A stretch of DNA of 64,000 nucleotides from Ipomoea triloba. Taxonomy: Eukaryota > Streptophyta > Magnoliopsida > Solanales > Convolvulaceae. The translations under genes were made by a program, and so were the position numbers. The DNA lies in NCBI RefSeq assembly GCF_003576645.1, contig NC_044930.1:8500108-8564107 (forward strand). Reading direction: 5' to 3'. Below the pieces are notes generated by a model, which was given only the letters and a program-made list of their open reading frames with translations, searched no databases and was not told the origin of the DNA. How positions within the stretch are numbered: the first letter of the stretch is position 1; every line of letters starts with the position of its first letter. Shown here piece by piece: positions 1 through 11,560 of the stretch.

Positions 1-2
1 CG

Positions 3-3000
3 CGTGATCTCTGGTTGGCGCTTGAGCAAGCTCTCGCTTCTTCCAGTCAAGCTCGGATTATGCATATTCTTGGACAGCTGCAAACAATACGCCAAGGTGA
101 TGCCTCCGCCGTCGACTACATTGCTCGTGCGCAAGTTATGGTGGAAGATCTAGCTCTTGCTGGACGTGCGGTTCCTTTGGAGGATCAGAATATGTATATT
201 TTCAGAGGTTTACGTCCAGAATATCACTCTGTCGTAGCCTCTTTGAATGTTCGAGGTCAGCTGGTGCGTCTTCCCGAACTCGCCGATCTTCTTGGCTCGC
301 ATGAGTTCGCTACCGGTGATAGCTATGGCAGTGTTCCAGCCCCTGCAGCTGCGGCTTTTGTTGGCCAGCGTGGTAGTGGAGGTAGGTCGCGGTCTTGGCG
401 TGGCGGATCGAATCGCCGCGGTGGGAATCAGTCACGTGGTGGTGCTGTTTTCGCCGACCAGCAGCAGCAGCAGGGCGGTGGTGTGCAGCGTGGACGTGGC
501 TCGCATGGCGATGGCAGGTCACGTGGGCGACGTGGTGGTAATTGGCAGCCTCAATGCCAATTATGTGGCAATTATGGCCATCTTGCACCAGCCTGTTTTT
601 CTTTAATTGGCCGTGGACTCCAAGCTCATTTAACATATGCTGAGGATGCGCCGAATCTTGTGTCTGACTCGCATCTTTGGATTCCAGACACTGTGGCGAC
701 AAATCACGCGACCCCTGATATTGCTGCGCTCTCTACATCTGAAGAGTACACTGGTGGTGATGCTCTTCGAGTTGGTGATGGTACAGGTTTGCTTATTAGT
801 CATACTGGTCATGCTTCTTTTTCTACCCCGTCTAAAGTATTTAGGATGTCTGATATTTTACATGTTCCTGGTTTGTCTTCCTCTCTTTTATCTGTGCAAC
901 GCTTTGCAAAAGATAATAAAGTCTTTTTTGAGTTTCATCCATCCTTTTTTGTTGTGAAGGATATAGCAACTAAGGCAATTCTTCTTCGCGGCAATAGTTG
1001 CGGTGGTCTTTACACACTGCCCATTCCGAAAAACAGTCCCCGTGCGTTTATCTCGTCCCGTGCTTCCTCTTCCGTATGGCATGATCGTTTGGGACATCCT
1101 CATCAACGAGTCTTAGATCGTATTCTTCCTTTTTGTTCTGTGAGTGGTTCTAGTTGCAATAATCGTTGTACTTCTTCTTTGTGTTCTGCGTGTCAATTGG
1201 GCAAGTCTGCTCGTTTTCCTTTGCCACGTGTAGACTCTGTTAGTTCGAATATTCTTGATTTGATTTATACTGATATTTGGGGACCAGCTCCTGTTTTGTC
1301 TTCTTCTGGTTATCGTTATTTTGTTCTTTTTGTTGATGACCATTCTCGTTACACATGGTATTATCCTATGAAATTGAAGTCTGACTTGTATGCCATTTTT
1401 GACAAGTTTCGTGCCTTAGTTGAACGGTCATTTAATCGCAAAATTAAGGCTATTCAGTCGGACTTAGGAGCTGAATACAAAAAGTTACATACTGTTCTTC
1501 TTCAGTTAGGGATTAATCATAGACAATCCTGTGCCTACACTCATGAACAGAATGGTCGTGTTGAGAGGAAGCACGGGCATATTGTCGAAACTGGTCTTAC
1601 TCTTATGGCTCGTGCGTCTGTTCCATCTCGTTTTTGGGACTTTGCTTTTGAAACTGCTGTTTACTTGATTAATAGAATGCCATCTAGTGTTTTGCAGAAT
1701 TCTAGTCCTCATTTATTGTTACATAAATCTTCTCCCTCATACTCTTTTCTTCGTGTGTTTGGTTGTCTTTGTTATCCTCACTTGCGTCCTTATAATCGTC
1801 ACAAAATGTCGTATCGGTCATCTCCTTGTGTCTTCTTAGGTTATCCTGAGTCTTTTAGGGGGTACAGATGCATGGACTTAACGACTAATAAGATTTATAT
1901 CTGCAGACATGTACACTTTGACGAGAATGTGTTTCCCTTTGTTAGTAGGGTTGCTGTGCCATCTCCTCCCTCTGTGCAGAAGCCGTGGGCTGAATCGGTT
2001 TTACAGGTATTGCCATCTTCTCTTGCTGATTCTGCTCAGGCTGATTCTCCTGTCACCACCACTGCTGCTCCTACTCGTCAAAGAGGACGACCCCGTGGCA
2101 AGTCCACACGTCCGACTGTTCGCTCCCATGCAATGGCTACGAGGAGTCGGTCTGTGGCTCCACTTTTGGCTCTCTCTGCTCAGGCCTGTCCTACCGAGCC
2201 CACTTGCTACACTCAGGCAGTTAAATTTTCTGAATGGCAAGAGGCAATGGATCTAGAGTTCAATGCACTTTTGCACAATCAGACTTGGGTTCTAGTTCCT
2301 CCTCGCCCAAGTATGAATGTGATTGGGTGTAAGTGGGTTTTTCGTACTAAACGTAAAGCTGATGGTTCAATAGAGAGGCATAAGGCGAGACTTGTGGAGA
2401 AAGGGTTTAATCAAGTTCCTGGTCAGGACTTTTTTGACACCTTTAGTCCGGTTGTGAAACCCACTACAGTCAGATTGCTTTTGAGTTTGGCTATTTCCTC
2501 AGGTTGGGTGGTTAGGCAGCTTGACGTACACAATGCATTTTTGAATGGTGATTTGGCTGAGACTGTTTATATGCGTCAACCACCCGGGTATGCTGATGCT
2601 CAATTGCCTGATCACGTTTGTCTGTTGAGGCGTTCCTTATATGGCTTAAAGCAAGCTCCACGAGCTTGGTTTAATCGGCTGCATACTTTTTTACTCTCTG
2701 TTGGGTTTATAGCTTCAAAGACTGATGTGTCATTATTCTATTACTCTCGTGGTTCTGCATGTGTGTATCTTTTAGTATATGTTGATGACATTTTGGTAAT
2801 GGGGACTGATGAGCTACTAGTGTCTGATTTACTCTCTAAACTGTCTAATGCTTTCAAAATTAGAGATCTTGGTGAACCTGGTTTCTTTCTTGGAATTGAG
2901 CTAGTCAAAACTAGCAATGGTGTTATTCTTTCTCAGCAGCGGTACATGTCAGACATCTTGAAACGGGCTGGAATGACTGATTGTAAACCTCTCGCCACTC

Positions 3001-3731
3001 CTATTTCTACATCGANGAAAACTCCATTGCTTAATTCAGATTCATATGAAGATCCAACGAAATACAGGAGTTTGGCTGGTGCTCTCCAGTATCTCACAAT
3101 TACACGGCCAGACTTATCCTTTGCGGTCAATCAATTGTGTCAACATATGCATGCTCCAACATTGTCTCATTGGGAGCAGCTAAAACGAGTGCTCAGGTAT
3201 GTCAAAGACACCCTCTCATTCGGCTTGCGTGTAACTCAGTCAAACTCTAGAGAGCTTCATGCTTTCTCTGATTCTGACTGGGCTGGTTGTCCTGAGGACC
3301 GTAAATCTACTAGTGGGTATGCAGTGTTTCTTGGCACCAATCTTATCTCTTGGGTGTGCAAGAAACAGAAGACAGTTGCAAGATCATCCACGGAAGCTGA
3401 GTATAAAGCCTTGGCTGATGTTTGTGCTGAGGTCATATGGATCATGTCCTTGCTGCGTGAGATCAAAATTGATGGCATCCTTACTCCCAAATTATGGTGT
3501 GACAATCTTGGTGCTACTTATATGTGTGCGAATCCAATTTTTCATGCAAGAACTAAGCACGTGGAGATTGACTACCACTTTGTTAGAGATAGGGTTGCCA
3601 ATGGAGATATTCAGGTTAACTTTATTTCCACAAAAGATCAATTAGCTGATATCTTTACAAAAGCTTTGCCTAGTCCTAGATTTTCTTTTCTTAGGGACAA
3701 GCTTCAGGTTAGTAGTTTACCCTGCGCTTGA
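3..3731 (+). CDS. Ty1/copia gag-pol polyprotein, 5' end outside window
   Basis: One open frame runs from the window edge to TGA at 3729-3731. The in-frame TTG at 15 is not a real start, because gag continues upstream. In order I see a gag segment (to about residue 110), a Gly/Arg-rich stretch, a CCHC zinc knuckle (C181-C194), an aspartic protease around D225, the GAG-pre-integrase HxxLGH region, an integrase core, the reverse transcriptase with YVDD at about residues 922-925, and RNase H with SDSDWAG near 1087 and an ARSSTEAEY box. Order PR-INT-RT-RH is diagnostic of copia. Oddities: the protease motif reads DTVA instead of DSGA, the integrase motif reads SDLGAEY, and one base is N at 3016 (residue 1001). 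The frame is otherwise intact, so the copy is fairly young, but the changed protease suggests it may be inactive. Confidence 0.95.
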   Translation, partial: RDLWLALEQALASSSQARIMHILGQLQTIRQGDASAVDYIARAQVMVEDLALAGRAVPLEDQNMYIFRGLRPEYHSVVASLNVRGQLVRLPELADLLGSHEFATGDSYGSVPAPAAAAFVGQRGSGGRSRSWRGGSNRRGGNQSRGGAVFADQQQQQGGGVQRGRGSHGDGRSRGRRGGNWQPQCQLCGNYGHLAPACFSLIGRGLQAHLTYAEDAPNLVSDSHLWIPDTVATNHATPDIAALSTSEEYTGGDALRVGDGTGLLISHTGHASFSTPSKVFRMSDILHVPGLSSSLLSVQRFAKDNKVFFEFHPSFFVVKDIATKAILLRGNSCGGLYTLPIPKNSPRAFISSRASSSVWHDRLGHPHQRVLDRILPFCSVSGSSCNNRCTSSLCSACQLGKSARFPLPRVDSVSSNILDLIYTDIWGPAPVLSSSGYRYFVLFVDDHSRYTWYYPMKLKSDLYAIFDKFRALVERSFNRKIKAIQSDLGAEYKKLHTVLLQLGINHRQSCAYTHEQNGRVERKHGHIVETGLTLMARASVPSRFWDFAFETAVYLINRMPSSVLQNSSPHLLLHKSSPSYSFLRVFGCLCYPHLRPYNRHKMSYRSSPCVFLGYPESFRGYRCMDLTTNKIYICRHVHFDENVFPFVSRVAVPSPPSVQKPWAESVLQVLPSSLADSAQADSPVTTTAAPTRQRGRPRGKSTRPTVRSHAMATRSRSVAPLLALSAQACPTEPTCYTQAVKFSEWQEAMDLEFNALLHNQTWVLVPPRPSMNVIGCKWVFRTKRKADGSIERHKARLVEKGFNQVPGQDFFDTFSPVVKPTTVRLLLSLAISSGWVVRQLDVHNAFLNGDLAETVYMRQPPGYADAQLPDHVCLLRRSLYGLKQAPRAWFNRLHTFLLSVGFIASKTDVSLFYYSRGSACVYLLVYVDDILVMGTDELLVSDLLSKLSNAFKIRDLGEPGFFLGIELVKTSNGVILSQQRYMSDILKRAGMTDCKPLATPISTSXKTPLLNSDSYEDPTKYRSLAGALQYLTITRPDLSFAVNQLCQHMHAPTLSHWEQLKRVLRYVKDTLSFGLRVTQSNSRELHAFSDSDWAGCPEDRKSTSGYAVFLGTNLISWVCKKQKTVARSSTEAEYKALADVCAEVIWIMSLLREIKIDGILTPKLWCDNLGATYMCANPIFHARTKHVEIDYHFVRDRVANGDIQVNFISTKDQLADIFTKALPSPRFSFLRDKLQVSSLPCA

Positions 3732-3738
3732 GGGGGAG

Positions 3739-3874
3739 TATTAGGACTCTCTGAGTTTGAGTCACGTTAGGACTAGCTATCCTACTCTACCTGAGACTCC
3801 CCTGGTATATATATCTCATATTCCTCATCATTGTAATTGTTCAATTGAATCAATACAATATTCAGTTCTCATCA
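3739..3874 (+). mobile_element. Probable 3' LTR of the copia element with polypurine tract
   Basis: Immediately after the pol stop is a purine run (GAGGGGGAGT, 3730-3739), the expected polypurine tract. The LTR probably starts at TATTAGGACT (3739) and ends at TCATCA (3874). It holds a TATATATAT box near 3806 and would be only about 136 bp. The first two bases are TA instead of the usual TG. The 5' LTR lies outside the window, so the boundaries cannot be confirmed. Confidence 0.55.
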
Positions 3875-4380
3875 GGATGTCCGGAAAATTATTCATTTTT
3901 ATAAAACAAAACATGGGGTTATTACTCCATCGTTTTAAAAATAAAAAACATACAGAGAAAAGACATAAACATATCTCTCAGAGTAACATGCATAAACTCA
4001 TAGAAAATAAAAACAACTAACTGCGTACAAGACATTCCTTTGTCTTTCTTCTTTCCCTTACTAAATGAAAACGAAGGCTTATAAAGACTTGAGAAAGATA
4101 ATCTCAACCGCCCTCCAACATCGTATATATCATCAAAAGCTATATAAATTTTAATCTTTGCTCCCCATATGAGGAATAGCTAATAAGGTGAAACCATAAC
4201 CAAATGCTTCGGATTAATAGTCTCTATATACTCCAACCAATCACCATGACTTTTAGTCAGAAGAGATTTATAGTCTATTTAGAGCATCCACACCAGTATT
4301 TTATTCACTGTTTTTGAGGATGAAAATGCCACAAGGAGGAAAGAGGAGGTAGGTGAGAGAAGACAAAGGTTCATCATTTG
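3875..4380. other. AT-rich spacer, nothing recognised
   Basis: No coding frame with family resemblance, repeat boundary or RNA gene was seen between the copia LTR and the target-site duplication of the next element. Confidence 0.5.
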
Positions 4381-4390
4381 CAATTTTGAG

Positions 4391-5268
4391 GAGTTTTTTG
4401 CATTTTTAGTCCCACGACTATAGTGGCACTTGCAGGATTGGTCCACAACTTTCAAACTTTGCAATTTTGGTCCATGACTATTGTTTTTGTTGCAAAAATG
4501 ATCCTTTCGGCGCCGGAAAACAAAAATCGGCGGATTTTTCGCCGGAAAAAAAATCGACATATTTTCCATCAATTTCTCGCCGGAAAAAATTCTCCTTTCA
4601 AATAGTATTAAAATTGACATTTCTAAACAATTAATTTAAGTTAAAACAAATTTATTTCTAAAAACATATGTAGTCAATTTAATTTTTTTTATTTTGATAA
4701 ACTAATTAAAGTTAAAACTAATTCATTTCTAAAAGCATACATAGCCAAGTTAATCTTAGTAAAATTAAATACAAATTCAAAATTATTTTTACTTTTTCGT
4801 TTAAATTTAAATTATATTTACTTTTTAGCCAATTAAGTATAAATTTAAAATTATTAATACAAATTCAATATCAACAAAAAATAATATTATTAAGATTAAA
4901 TTTAAACTAAAAAGTAAAAATAATATTTGAATAATTTTGCCGAGTAGTAACATATGCCAACACAAAGGGAAATTTTTAGAAATGTCAATTTTGAATAAAA
5001 AGTAAACTAAATTAATTTTTTAGAAATGTCAATTTTAATCCTACTTGAAAGGGGAATTTTTTTTCCGGCGAGAAATTGACGGAAAATATATCGATTTTTT
5101 TTCCGACGAAAAATTGCCGGAAAATCCGCCGGTTTTTGTTTTCCGGCGCCGGAAGGACCATTTTTGCAACAAAAACAATAGTCATGGACCAAAATTGCAA
5201 AGTTTGAAAGTCGTGGACCAATCCTGCAAGTGTCACTATAGTCGTGGGACTAAAAATGCAAAAAACTC
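4391..5268. mobile_element. MULE-like fold-back element with long inverted repeats and 10-bp TSD
   Basis: The two ends are inverted copies of each other over about 230 bp. Both begin GAGTTTTTTGCATTTTTAG when read inward. The element is flanked by perfect 10-bp direct repeats CAATTTTGAG at 4381-4390 and 5269-5278. A 9-10 bp duplication with long terminal inverted repeats is typical of Mutator-like elements. The arms are C/G-rich (GCGCCGG motifs) and the core is very AT-rich with no transposase. The apparent reading frames in the arms are by-products of the repeat. Confidence 0.85.
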
Positions 5269-5278
5269 CAATTTTGAG

Positions 5279-5611
5279 TTATTGGAACAATAAATTCTGA
5301 CATTAATTAATTCGCTCAAACATCACAAGCTGTGTGCGTTTTGCGACCAGCAGGCGCGTGTTGTGCACGCAGACACAGATTTCTTTTTTAATTTTTTTTT
5401 TAAAAAAAATCATATTTGTTTTATTTTTTTTCCATCCGTCCCATTATTCTCTTTCCTAATCACACTTACAAAAGCTCATCAAAAACCGCAAAAAGATCTC
5501 ACTATTAAGGATGACCAAATTTGAAATCATATCAATTGGACAATGATAAGTGTATTCATATGCATGTAATATTTAAACATTGTTCATGTATCTTGATTTT
5601 ATTAATTGAAA
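5279..5611. other. Spacer, no feature recognised
   Basis: Contains a short GC-richer patch (about 5328-5375) and homopolymer T/A runs. I see no gene or bounded repeat. Confidence 0.4.
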
Positions 5612-5640
5612 AAAAAGAGTAAAACTTATAATTAATCTTG

Positions 5641-5768
5641 TTTTTTTTTTTTTGAATACTACTGACTCTATTACAATGCAGTATCTATTCATAACTATTT
5701 TCTCAACCTATTGAAACACAAGAATCAGTATTGCCTCCATGGAGGCTCGAACCCACCACCTCCCGTAT
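5641..5768 (-). mobile_element. SINE-like retroposon, 5' truncated, with long TSD
   Basis: On the minus strand it carries a tRNA-type B box (GGGTTCGAGCC, complement of 5747-5757) and ends in a poly-A run (the T13 at 5641-5653). It is bracketed by a perfect 29-bp direct repeat at 5612-5640 and 5769-5797. The A box is missing, so the copy is probably truncated at its 5' end. Twenty-nine bases is at the long end for a retroposition duplication. Confidence 0.75.
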
Positions 5769-5797
5769 AAAAAGAGTAAAACTTATAATTAATCTTG

Positions 5798-6409
5798 TTA
5801 ATATATAAATCAATCAAATCATATCACATTGATAAAGAGTCAAAATTAAATAAAATAGAACGATATTTTGATGACAAGTTAAAGTATTTTCTTCTTTTGG
5901 AGGAAAATAAAGTACCAACTACCAAAGCTAATGATAGGTCATTTATACTTATATGTCCAAATCAAATAAATGTGAAAAAAGCCGCCACCATTTATAAATA
6001 TTATAATTATAATTTTAAACTAGTGCTAGTAACATTAATATTATAAATATAATTAATTAGTATTGATTATTTGTGCTTAATTAAATTGTTACTAATATTA
6101 GCCTAAAATTATAATTATAATATTAATATTTGTAAATGATATATGTTATTTTTCACATTTATTTTGATTCCCGTATATAAGAAATAGTTTGTTGGAGAAA
6201 CAAATAAATGAAATGCTTATTTTTAAGGGTAAAAAGTCCATTTAACATTTAAAAAAAAATTAAAAAAAAAGAGAGAAAAACTATCACTTTTAACACAATC
6301 AAGGGGCTAATGTGGATACATGAATAATTTAGGAGTAAAAAACGCTATAAGCATATAATACAAGGAAAAAAAAGCGCCATTTTCCATATATTAAAAAGTA
6401 TAACAATAG
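5798..6409. other. AT-rich spacer
   Basis: No bounded repeat or convincing gene was found. A short open frame at 5795-6046 has no family resemblance and lies in low-complexity AT-rich DNA. Confidence 0.4.
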
Positions 6410-6517
6410 CCAAAGGCCTTGTGGTCAAGCGGCATAGCTGTGGCCTTTCTAAGTGAGAGATTACAGGTTTGATCCCTGTGGGGGTATGGGCTCTTTGTGC
6501 TTCAGTAGTATTAAAAA
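6410..6517 (+). mobile_element. tRNA-derived SINE with A and B boxes
   Basis: A box TGGTCAAGCGG (6422-6432) and B box GGTTTGATCCC (6466-6476) are spaced as in a Pol III promoter. The 3' end CTTCAGTAGTATTAAAAA matches the tail of the SINE at 26294-26404, so the two belong to one family. I could not settle a target-site duplication. Confidence 0.75.
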
Positions 6518-6647
6518 TCTTAAAATAAGAATTTATAATTTTTGAAAACTTCCTTATATATAATGTTGAATTACTTTAAAAATTTTACCTATTGCAAATC
6601 ATTATTTTAAAACCATTACAATTGATTCTCTCAAAAAAAACCATTAT

Positions 6648-8927
6648 TTTTTTTTTGGTGGATGGAAGGGCCTGAAGGCCCCATGACTAACGTCTTCTAC
6701 AAGTTGCGATGCTGTGCGAGTCGCGAAGTAGAAGATCTCTCATATCGTCTGGCGGCTGTTCCAGAATCGTCGTTCCCCACTCCGCGTGCTGTCCTCGATT
6801 CGCAAGAAAGTCTGCACACTGGTTTCCCTCCCGGTACACATGACTTAGTTGGAATGTGTGGAACCGCTTCATAATATGCTTGCACTCCTTGATTAAGGTG
6901 TTCTCATGAGTAGTTGGTGCCGAATCGTTTTCCAGAGCTTGGATCATCGCCTCTGAGTCAGATTCTAACATGATCTTATCAAAGTCTTGGTTTTTTGCAA
7001 TTCGGAGACCCTCTCTAACACCCCATAATTCTGCCATGAAACTGTTGGTACACCCAATATTGGAGGTAAAACCCAACATCCAATCACCGTGATGGTCCCT
7101 GAAGAGACCTCCTGCGCTTGCCAGTCTCGAACTCGACTTCATCGCTCCATCTGTGTTGAGTTTTACCATGCCGTGAGGAGGAGGAACCCATGCGACCCAC
7201 TGTTGTTTGGCTGTCAACGGACCATTATGTCTGAGAAGGAGGTGTTGTGCCTCCTTAGTATCTCCTGTGGCACGTCTGATCACCTCTCCCGCTGTAGTGT
7301 GAACATTGTTGAAGATGGCATTGTTCCTTGTCAACCAGATATGCCACAGCATGTAGGGGAATATTGTCTGCCAGATGATGCCCTTTCCCGTCGTTTTCAC
7401 GTTCGAGCATGCCTTCTGTAACCATGAACTCATCGGGAGGTGACTGCTCGAATTGAAATCTGCCGGAGGTCCGGCCAGCTCCCATATGTCTTTCACCCGA
7501 TCACATTGTCTGAAGAGATGATTAACGGTTTCATCGCCTGAATTGCAGAGCGGACAGATGGCGGACTCTCCCAACCCCCTCCGCTTGCGTTCTTCATTTG
7601 TTAGCAGTCCATTGTTTAGAATCTTCCATATGAAGATCTTCACTTTCTCCACGCATGCTACTCGCCAAATCCAGTCTTGAGAATCCTCTGCATCACCAGA
7701 TTCAATCAGAAAGGAAAAAGCTGAAGAGACAGAAACCTTACCTGAATTCGTGTAAGGCCATGTGATCGTATCTTCCTGCAAGTCCTCTTCGGGGATAGGG
7801 ATCGCACGGACTACATCGACCAGATTTTGCAGAATGAACCGTTCCAGCGCCGTGGCATCCCAGGATTTTTGCGCATTAATCAGATCTTTTACTCTGATCC
7901 CCTCGCAGTTGGGTGGAATGATGCAGTCCGGGCTGGAGCTGAGGGTGATATTGCCAATCCACCTGTCGTGCCATATATTAATCGAGTGGCCGTTGCCAAT
8001 CTTCCATCTAACTCCTTGAGCCAGAATGTTACGGCCTTTCAAAATGCTTCTCCACCCCCAAGACCCGTTACTGCTTGGAGACAGGTTCAAGAAGTCGGAC
8101 TGTTTAACATACTTTTCTCTTAGGGCTTTAACCCAGAGTTTGTTCTGATTGGAGTAAACTTGCCAAGCCAATTTGGTGAGGAACGCCAGATTAAAGTCGC
8201 GAGCTTTCTTGAGACCTAGACCTCCCGCCGTTCGGGGCTTGCAAATGACATTCCAGTTGACCGTATGAATCTTTCTTGAGTCTTCAGTGTGCCCCCACAA
8301 GAAGTTTCTGCAAACTCTGTCAATGTCGTTGCAAATACTTACTGGGAGTGCCAAAGATTGCATAGAGTAGGTAGGGATCGTGGCAAGCGAGGATTGGACT
8401 AGAACCCTCCGGCCGGCCATGGAGAGTGAGTTGGCTTTCCAGGCTGTGAGTTTTCTTCTCATTTTATCCACCACCGAGGAGAACGTTTGTTTCGAAACCC
8501 GTTTATGCAGCATGGGGATACCCAAGTAAGTACCCAGGTTAGGCGCAAGGGGGATCTGTAAGCTCTCGCCAATGAGTCTCTTTGTACCTGCATCCAAATT
8601 GGGTGAGCAATAAACAAGAGATTTAGAAAGATTAACCTTTAGGCCCGATGCTTTGCTGAAATTATTCAGACACTCCATCATGATCTTTGCTTGTCTTTCG
8701 GTTGCTTCTCCAAACAGCATAAGATCGTCCGCAAAGAAGAGATGCGAGATGCCTATGCCTCCTCTAGAGATGCGGATCGGTTTCCAGTGGCCGTTGTTGA
8801 CTTCTCTTTGGATGTCGTAGGCTAGACGTTCCATGACCAGGTTGAAAAGATAGGGTGCGAGTGGATCTCCTTGACGCAAACCCCGACCCGGTGTGAAGGG
8901 TGGGAGTCTACCACCGTTCCATAGGAT
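6648..8927 (-). mobile_element. 5'-truncated LINE (non-LTR retrotransposon) with TSD
   Basis: Poly-A tail (T run at 6648-6656 on the plus strand), then an open ORF2 fragment reading leftward. Flanking direct repeats AAAAACCATTAT occur at 6636-6647 and 8928-8939. This places the 5' break at about 8927, in the middle of the reverse transcriptase. The endonuclease and N-terminal RT are absent because reverse transcription stopped early. Confidence 0.9.
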
Positions 8928-8936
8928 AAAAACCAT
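6687..8936 (-). CDS. LINE ORF2 fragment: RT C-terminus, zf-RVT, RNase H
   Basis: A 749-residue open frame. It holds the RT segment GLRQGDPLAPYLF and the catalytic FADD (about residues 68-71). A zf-RVT domain (CPLCNSGDETVNHLFRQC, about 460-480) follows, then a plant-type RNase H from about residue 592 (LNTDGA, then AELWGVREGL, LESDSEA and HVYREGNQCADFLAN). There is no stop or frameshift over 2.2 kb, so insertion was recent. The apparent start Met lies in the target-site duplication at 8934-8936 and is not a native start: the first two or three codons are host DNA. Confidence 0.93.
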   Translation of the reverse strand: MVFILWNGGRLPPFTPGRGLRQGDPLAPYLFNLVMERLAYDIQREVNNGHWKPIRISRGGIGISHLFFADDLMLFGEATERQAKIMMECLNNFSKASGLKVNLSKSLVYCSPNLDAGTKRLIGESLQIPLAPNLGTYLGIPMLHKRVSKQTFSSVVDKMRRKLTAWKANSLSMAGRRVLVQSSLATIPTYSMQSLALPVSICNDIDRVCRNFLWGHTEDSRKIHTVNWNVICKPRTAGGLGLKKARDFNLAFLTKLAWQVYSNQNKLWVKALREKYVKQSDFLNLSPSSNGSWGWRSILKGRNILAQGVRWKIGNGHSINIWHDRWIGNITLSSSPDCIIPPNCEGIRVKDLINAQKSWDATALERFILQNLVDVVRAIPIPEEDLQEDTITWPYTNSGKVSVSSAFSFLIESGDAEDSQDWIWRVACVEKVKIFIWKILNNGLLTNEERKRRGLGESAICPLCNSGDETVNHLFRQCDRVKDIWELAGPPADFNSSSHLPMSSWLQKACSNVKTTGKGIIWQTIFPYMLWHIWLTRNNAIFNNVHTTAGEVIRRATGDTKEAQHLLLRHNGPLTAKQQWVAWVPPPHGMVKLNTDGAMKSSSRLASAGGLFRDHHGDWMLGFTSNIGCTNSFMAELWGVREGLRIAKNQDFDKIMLESDSEAMIQALENDSAPTTHENTLIKECKHIMKRFHTFQLSHVYREGNQCADFLANRGQHAEWGTTILEQPPDDMRDLLLRDSHSIATCRRR

Positions 8937-8939
8937 TAT

Positions 8940-9499
8940 ACTCCGTAATTGATAACCCTTAAAATATCAATATATAATTGTCATTGATTAAAAACGATCG
9001 AGTTCCTTAAAAATAAGTCTACGTGAGAAAGGAATTGACATTGCCTCTTGTTAATCATTATTTTCTCCATCTTGAGACTGCCTTTCAAGTCTAATTTTTT
9101 TTAATTTAAAAAGTAATGTAATTTATTGTAAATAATAGAACCTATACGCTATACTTAAAGAGTTTTTGGCATGCTAGCCGGTGGTATAGTAGACTGTGGA
9201 CTCAACCAGTTTATGCAGAAAATGACGTTTGTAATTAATTACGTTATTGGATATGATAGGCATGAATTGAGTAGGATAACATCTACAGCGTGGCATTATT
9301 GACTTGCTACACCGTAGCCTGAAAACTGGGGGAAAACAAAAAAACAAAACAAATTAAACATTATGTGGATAAAAATGTAGGGATCAAGTTACTTGAATAA
9401 AAAAAATTTAACTGAAATTTTTCATCATCTGATGTTACAATATATGATTCAAAATAATTAAAAAATAAAAGACTTAAGGAACGATTTTAGTGAAAAACT
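8940..9499. other. AT-rich spacer
   Basis: No gene or bounded element. It includes one copy of the TACTCCGTA word at 8939-8947, directly beside the LINE target duplication. Confidence 0.4.
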
Positions 9500-9502
9500 T
9501 TA

Positions 9503-10079
9503 GGGCATGTTTACTAACAAAAAACTGTTTTCTGTTTTCTGTTTTCTAATTTTTTAGTTTTCATTCTATGTTTTCCATTCTCTGTTTTCTATTTAGAAAA
9601 CTTGTTTACTAACACTTATTTTTTCAAATTTATTTTTTTAGATTACCGTTATAAAATTAACAATAAGTTTAATTTCGAGTGATTTTTAAACTTTATATTT
9701 AAAATATAATATGAATGATGTATAATTTTAAGCATAAGCAAATAAGTTATGTTTAAATAAGTAATGTAAGTATGTAGAAAAGATAGAACACGATAATAAG
9801 TAAAAGAAGATGATAATGAATGTAATCATAGTAATGAATAAATATGCAAGTAGATAATAGTGAGAATGTGGTTATAGTGACATATAGTCTAATAGATGAT
9901 AGCTGATTCTGTTTTCCATTTAGAAAACAACTTTTAGTAGTGTTTCAGTTTTCTATGGAAAATTATTTCCTGTTTTCAAAATGGAAAACTGTGTTAGTAA
10001 ATGTGTTTTTTGTTTTCTGTTTTCCAGTTTTCCAAATTTTCAGAAAACTGGAGAAAATTTCCAGTTAGTAAACGTGCCC
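9503..10079. mobile_element. Tourist-like (PIF/Harbinger) MITE, 577 bp
   Basis: Ends GGGCATGTTTACTAAC and its complement GTTAGTAAACGTGCCC are inverted with one mismatch. They are flanked by the 3-bp target duplication TTA (9500-9502 and 10080-10082), the Harbinger signature. The interior is AT-rich with many GTTTTCTG/CAGAAAAC words near both ends and no transposase frame. Confidence 0.85.
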
Positions 10080-10176
10080 TTAATCTCTATAACTTCATCT
10101 ATAATGTACAACGATGCGATGTTATATAAAGACTCATAATTTTAAAACACCCATATGTTTATCATTATTTTTTGTT

Positions 10177-10632
10177 GGCAAAAACTTGTGTGAGACCGTC
10201 TCACAGTGAGACGGGTCGGGTCGTGTCGGATCAAGATGTAGATGTGACACTTATACGTACAAATGTCATACTTATATGCTCAAATGTAATACTAATCAGG
10301 AATCAAAATTTTGTTACTTATATCGGTAAATGTAATACTTTTAAGGGAAAATACAATACTTTTACATTTCGATTTAAAAGTATTACATTTTTCCTCAAAA
10401 GTATTATATTTTCCCTTATAAGTATGGAAAACTTGTCAACATTACTTATTATGAAAAATGTAATACTTTTTCTCTTATAAGTAACAAAAATTGTATTCCT
10501 GATTAGTATTATATTTGAGTATATAAGTATGACATTTGCACATATAAGTGTGATATTTGCATAGTGTTTCGACCCGACCCGACCCGTCTCACGAATAAGG
10601 ATCCGTGAGACGGTCTCACACAAGTGTAACCC
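10177..10632. mobile_element. MULE-like MITE, GTGTGAGACCGTCTCAC family, copy 1
   Basis: About 456 bp with imperfect terminal inverted repeats built around TTGTGTGAGACCGTCTCAC, GC-rich subterminal GGGTCGGG/GACCCGACCC blocks and an interior of repeated TAATACTTATA-type words. It matches the element at 26481-26937 along its whole length. The target duplication is in a T run (TTTTTTGTT against T9) and so is weak here; copy 2 gives it clearly. Confidence 0.8.
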
Positions 10633-10739
10633 TTTTTTTTTTTAAAAGAAAACCGATTGGCAACTTGGACGTAACGACCAATCAGTCAGAACTGTACCAT
10701 GTACTGATTTTTTTTTTCTTTGACACACGCGCATATATA

Positions 10740-11036
10740 TATATATATGGTCTGATTCTCGTGCAGACATGCGATCATGTACCATTAAGTATGTAAGAAT
10801 GCATCACAATGTGTTCAGAAATGCACCAGGATGTTGTGTAATAATTGTGCATTACACTCTGGTGCATTTATGCATACCTAGTGGTGCATGACCACACGTC
10901 CCAGGGTATGGTGCATTTGTTCATTTATGAACACGTTGTGGTACATTTATGCATAACTATTGGTGCATGATCACATGTTTGCACGGGAGGCCTGCCCGCA
11001 TTTCATCATATATATACATGTGTGTGTGTGCGCGTT
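10740..11036. repeat. Palindrome-rich repeat with GGTGCATTTATGCATA words
   Basis: Starts with an (AT)n stretch and carries several copies of GTGCATT/AATGCAC words around 10800-10975, then a (GT)n run at about 11022-11034. It looks like a decayed non-autonomous element. I could not find paired termini. Confidence 0.4.
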
Positions 11037-11560
11037 AAGAACCAATCTTAGTGTTACATATGTAAAAATTGACGAATCTGATCAGATTTAAAAAGAAATA
11101 CGATGAGATTTTCGTAATTATCATCAAATTCACTATACAAACTTAAACACTTAAATATACAATATTTAACAAATAAATATGCAAATGTAATTTTATAAAA
11201 TCAATGAAAAAAAGTAAAATTTAAATTTAAACCGTAAATACTAGACCTTAAGTAGTAAAAAATGAACCACAAAATCAAATAAAATAAAAAACGCAGTAAT
11301 AAACTTTAAAATCGAAACTCTAAATGCAATGCACTTTCGCATTTTTGCAAGTGCAATATTTTAATACTAAATATGCAAAATGTTAATACTAAATGTGCAA
11401 ACTTAGAAAAGTATTAGAATTGCATATTTTAGTGTTAAAATTTGTATAGTAAAGTTGGTGATAATTATAAAAATGTCACAGCATTTTTTTTTAATTTGAT
11501 CTGATCCGTCCGATTTTTCCATATGTAAGATTGAGATTGATTTTTATTTATCTCTTGAAA
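11037..11560. mobile_element. Imperfect inverted-repeat element, about 520 bp
   Basis: The first 100 bp (from AACCAATCTTAGTGTTACAT) reappears inverted and diverged at about 11445-11550. Examples are CATATGTAA near both ends and TAATTATCA(C/T)CAA words. The core has many short TGCAAA/TTTGCA words. The class is unclear and no convincing target duplication was found. Confidence 0.5.

Noticed and set aside
4279..5293. Several 60-110 residue frames with similar peptides
   Set aside because: They read the inverted arms of one MULE-like element and repeat each other.
6422..6476. Possible tRNA gene
   Set aside because: A and B boxes are present, but the sequence does not fold as a tRNA cloverleaf and continues into a SINE tail.
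7089..8123. Plus-strand frames of about 100 residues
   Set aside because: They are antisense shadows of the LINE ORF2 fragment, which has clear RT, zf-RVT and RNase H motifs.
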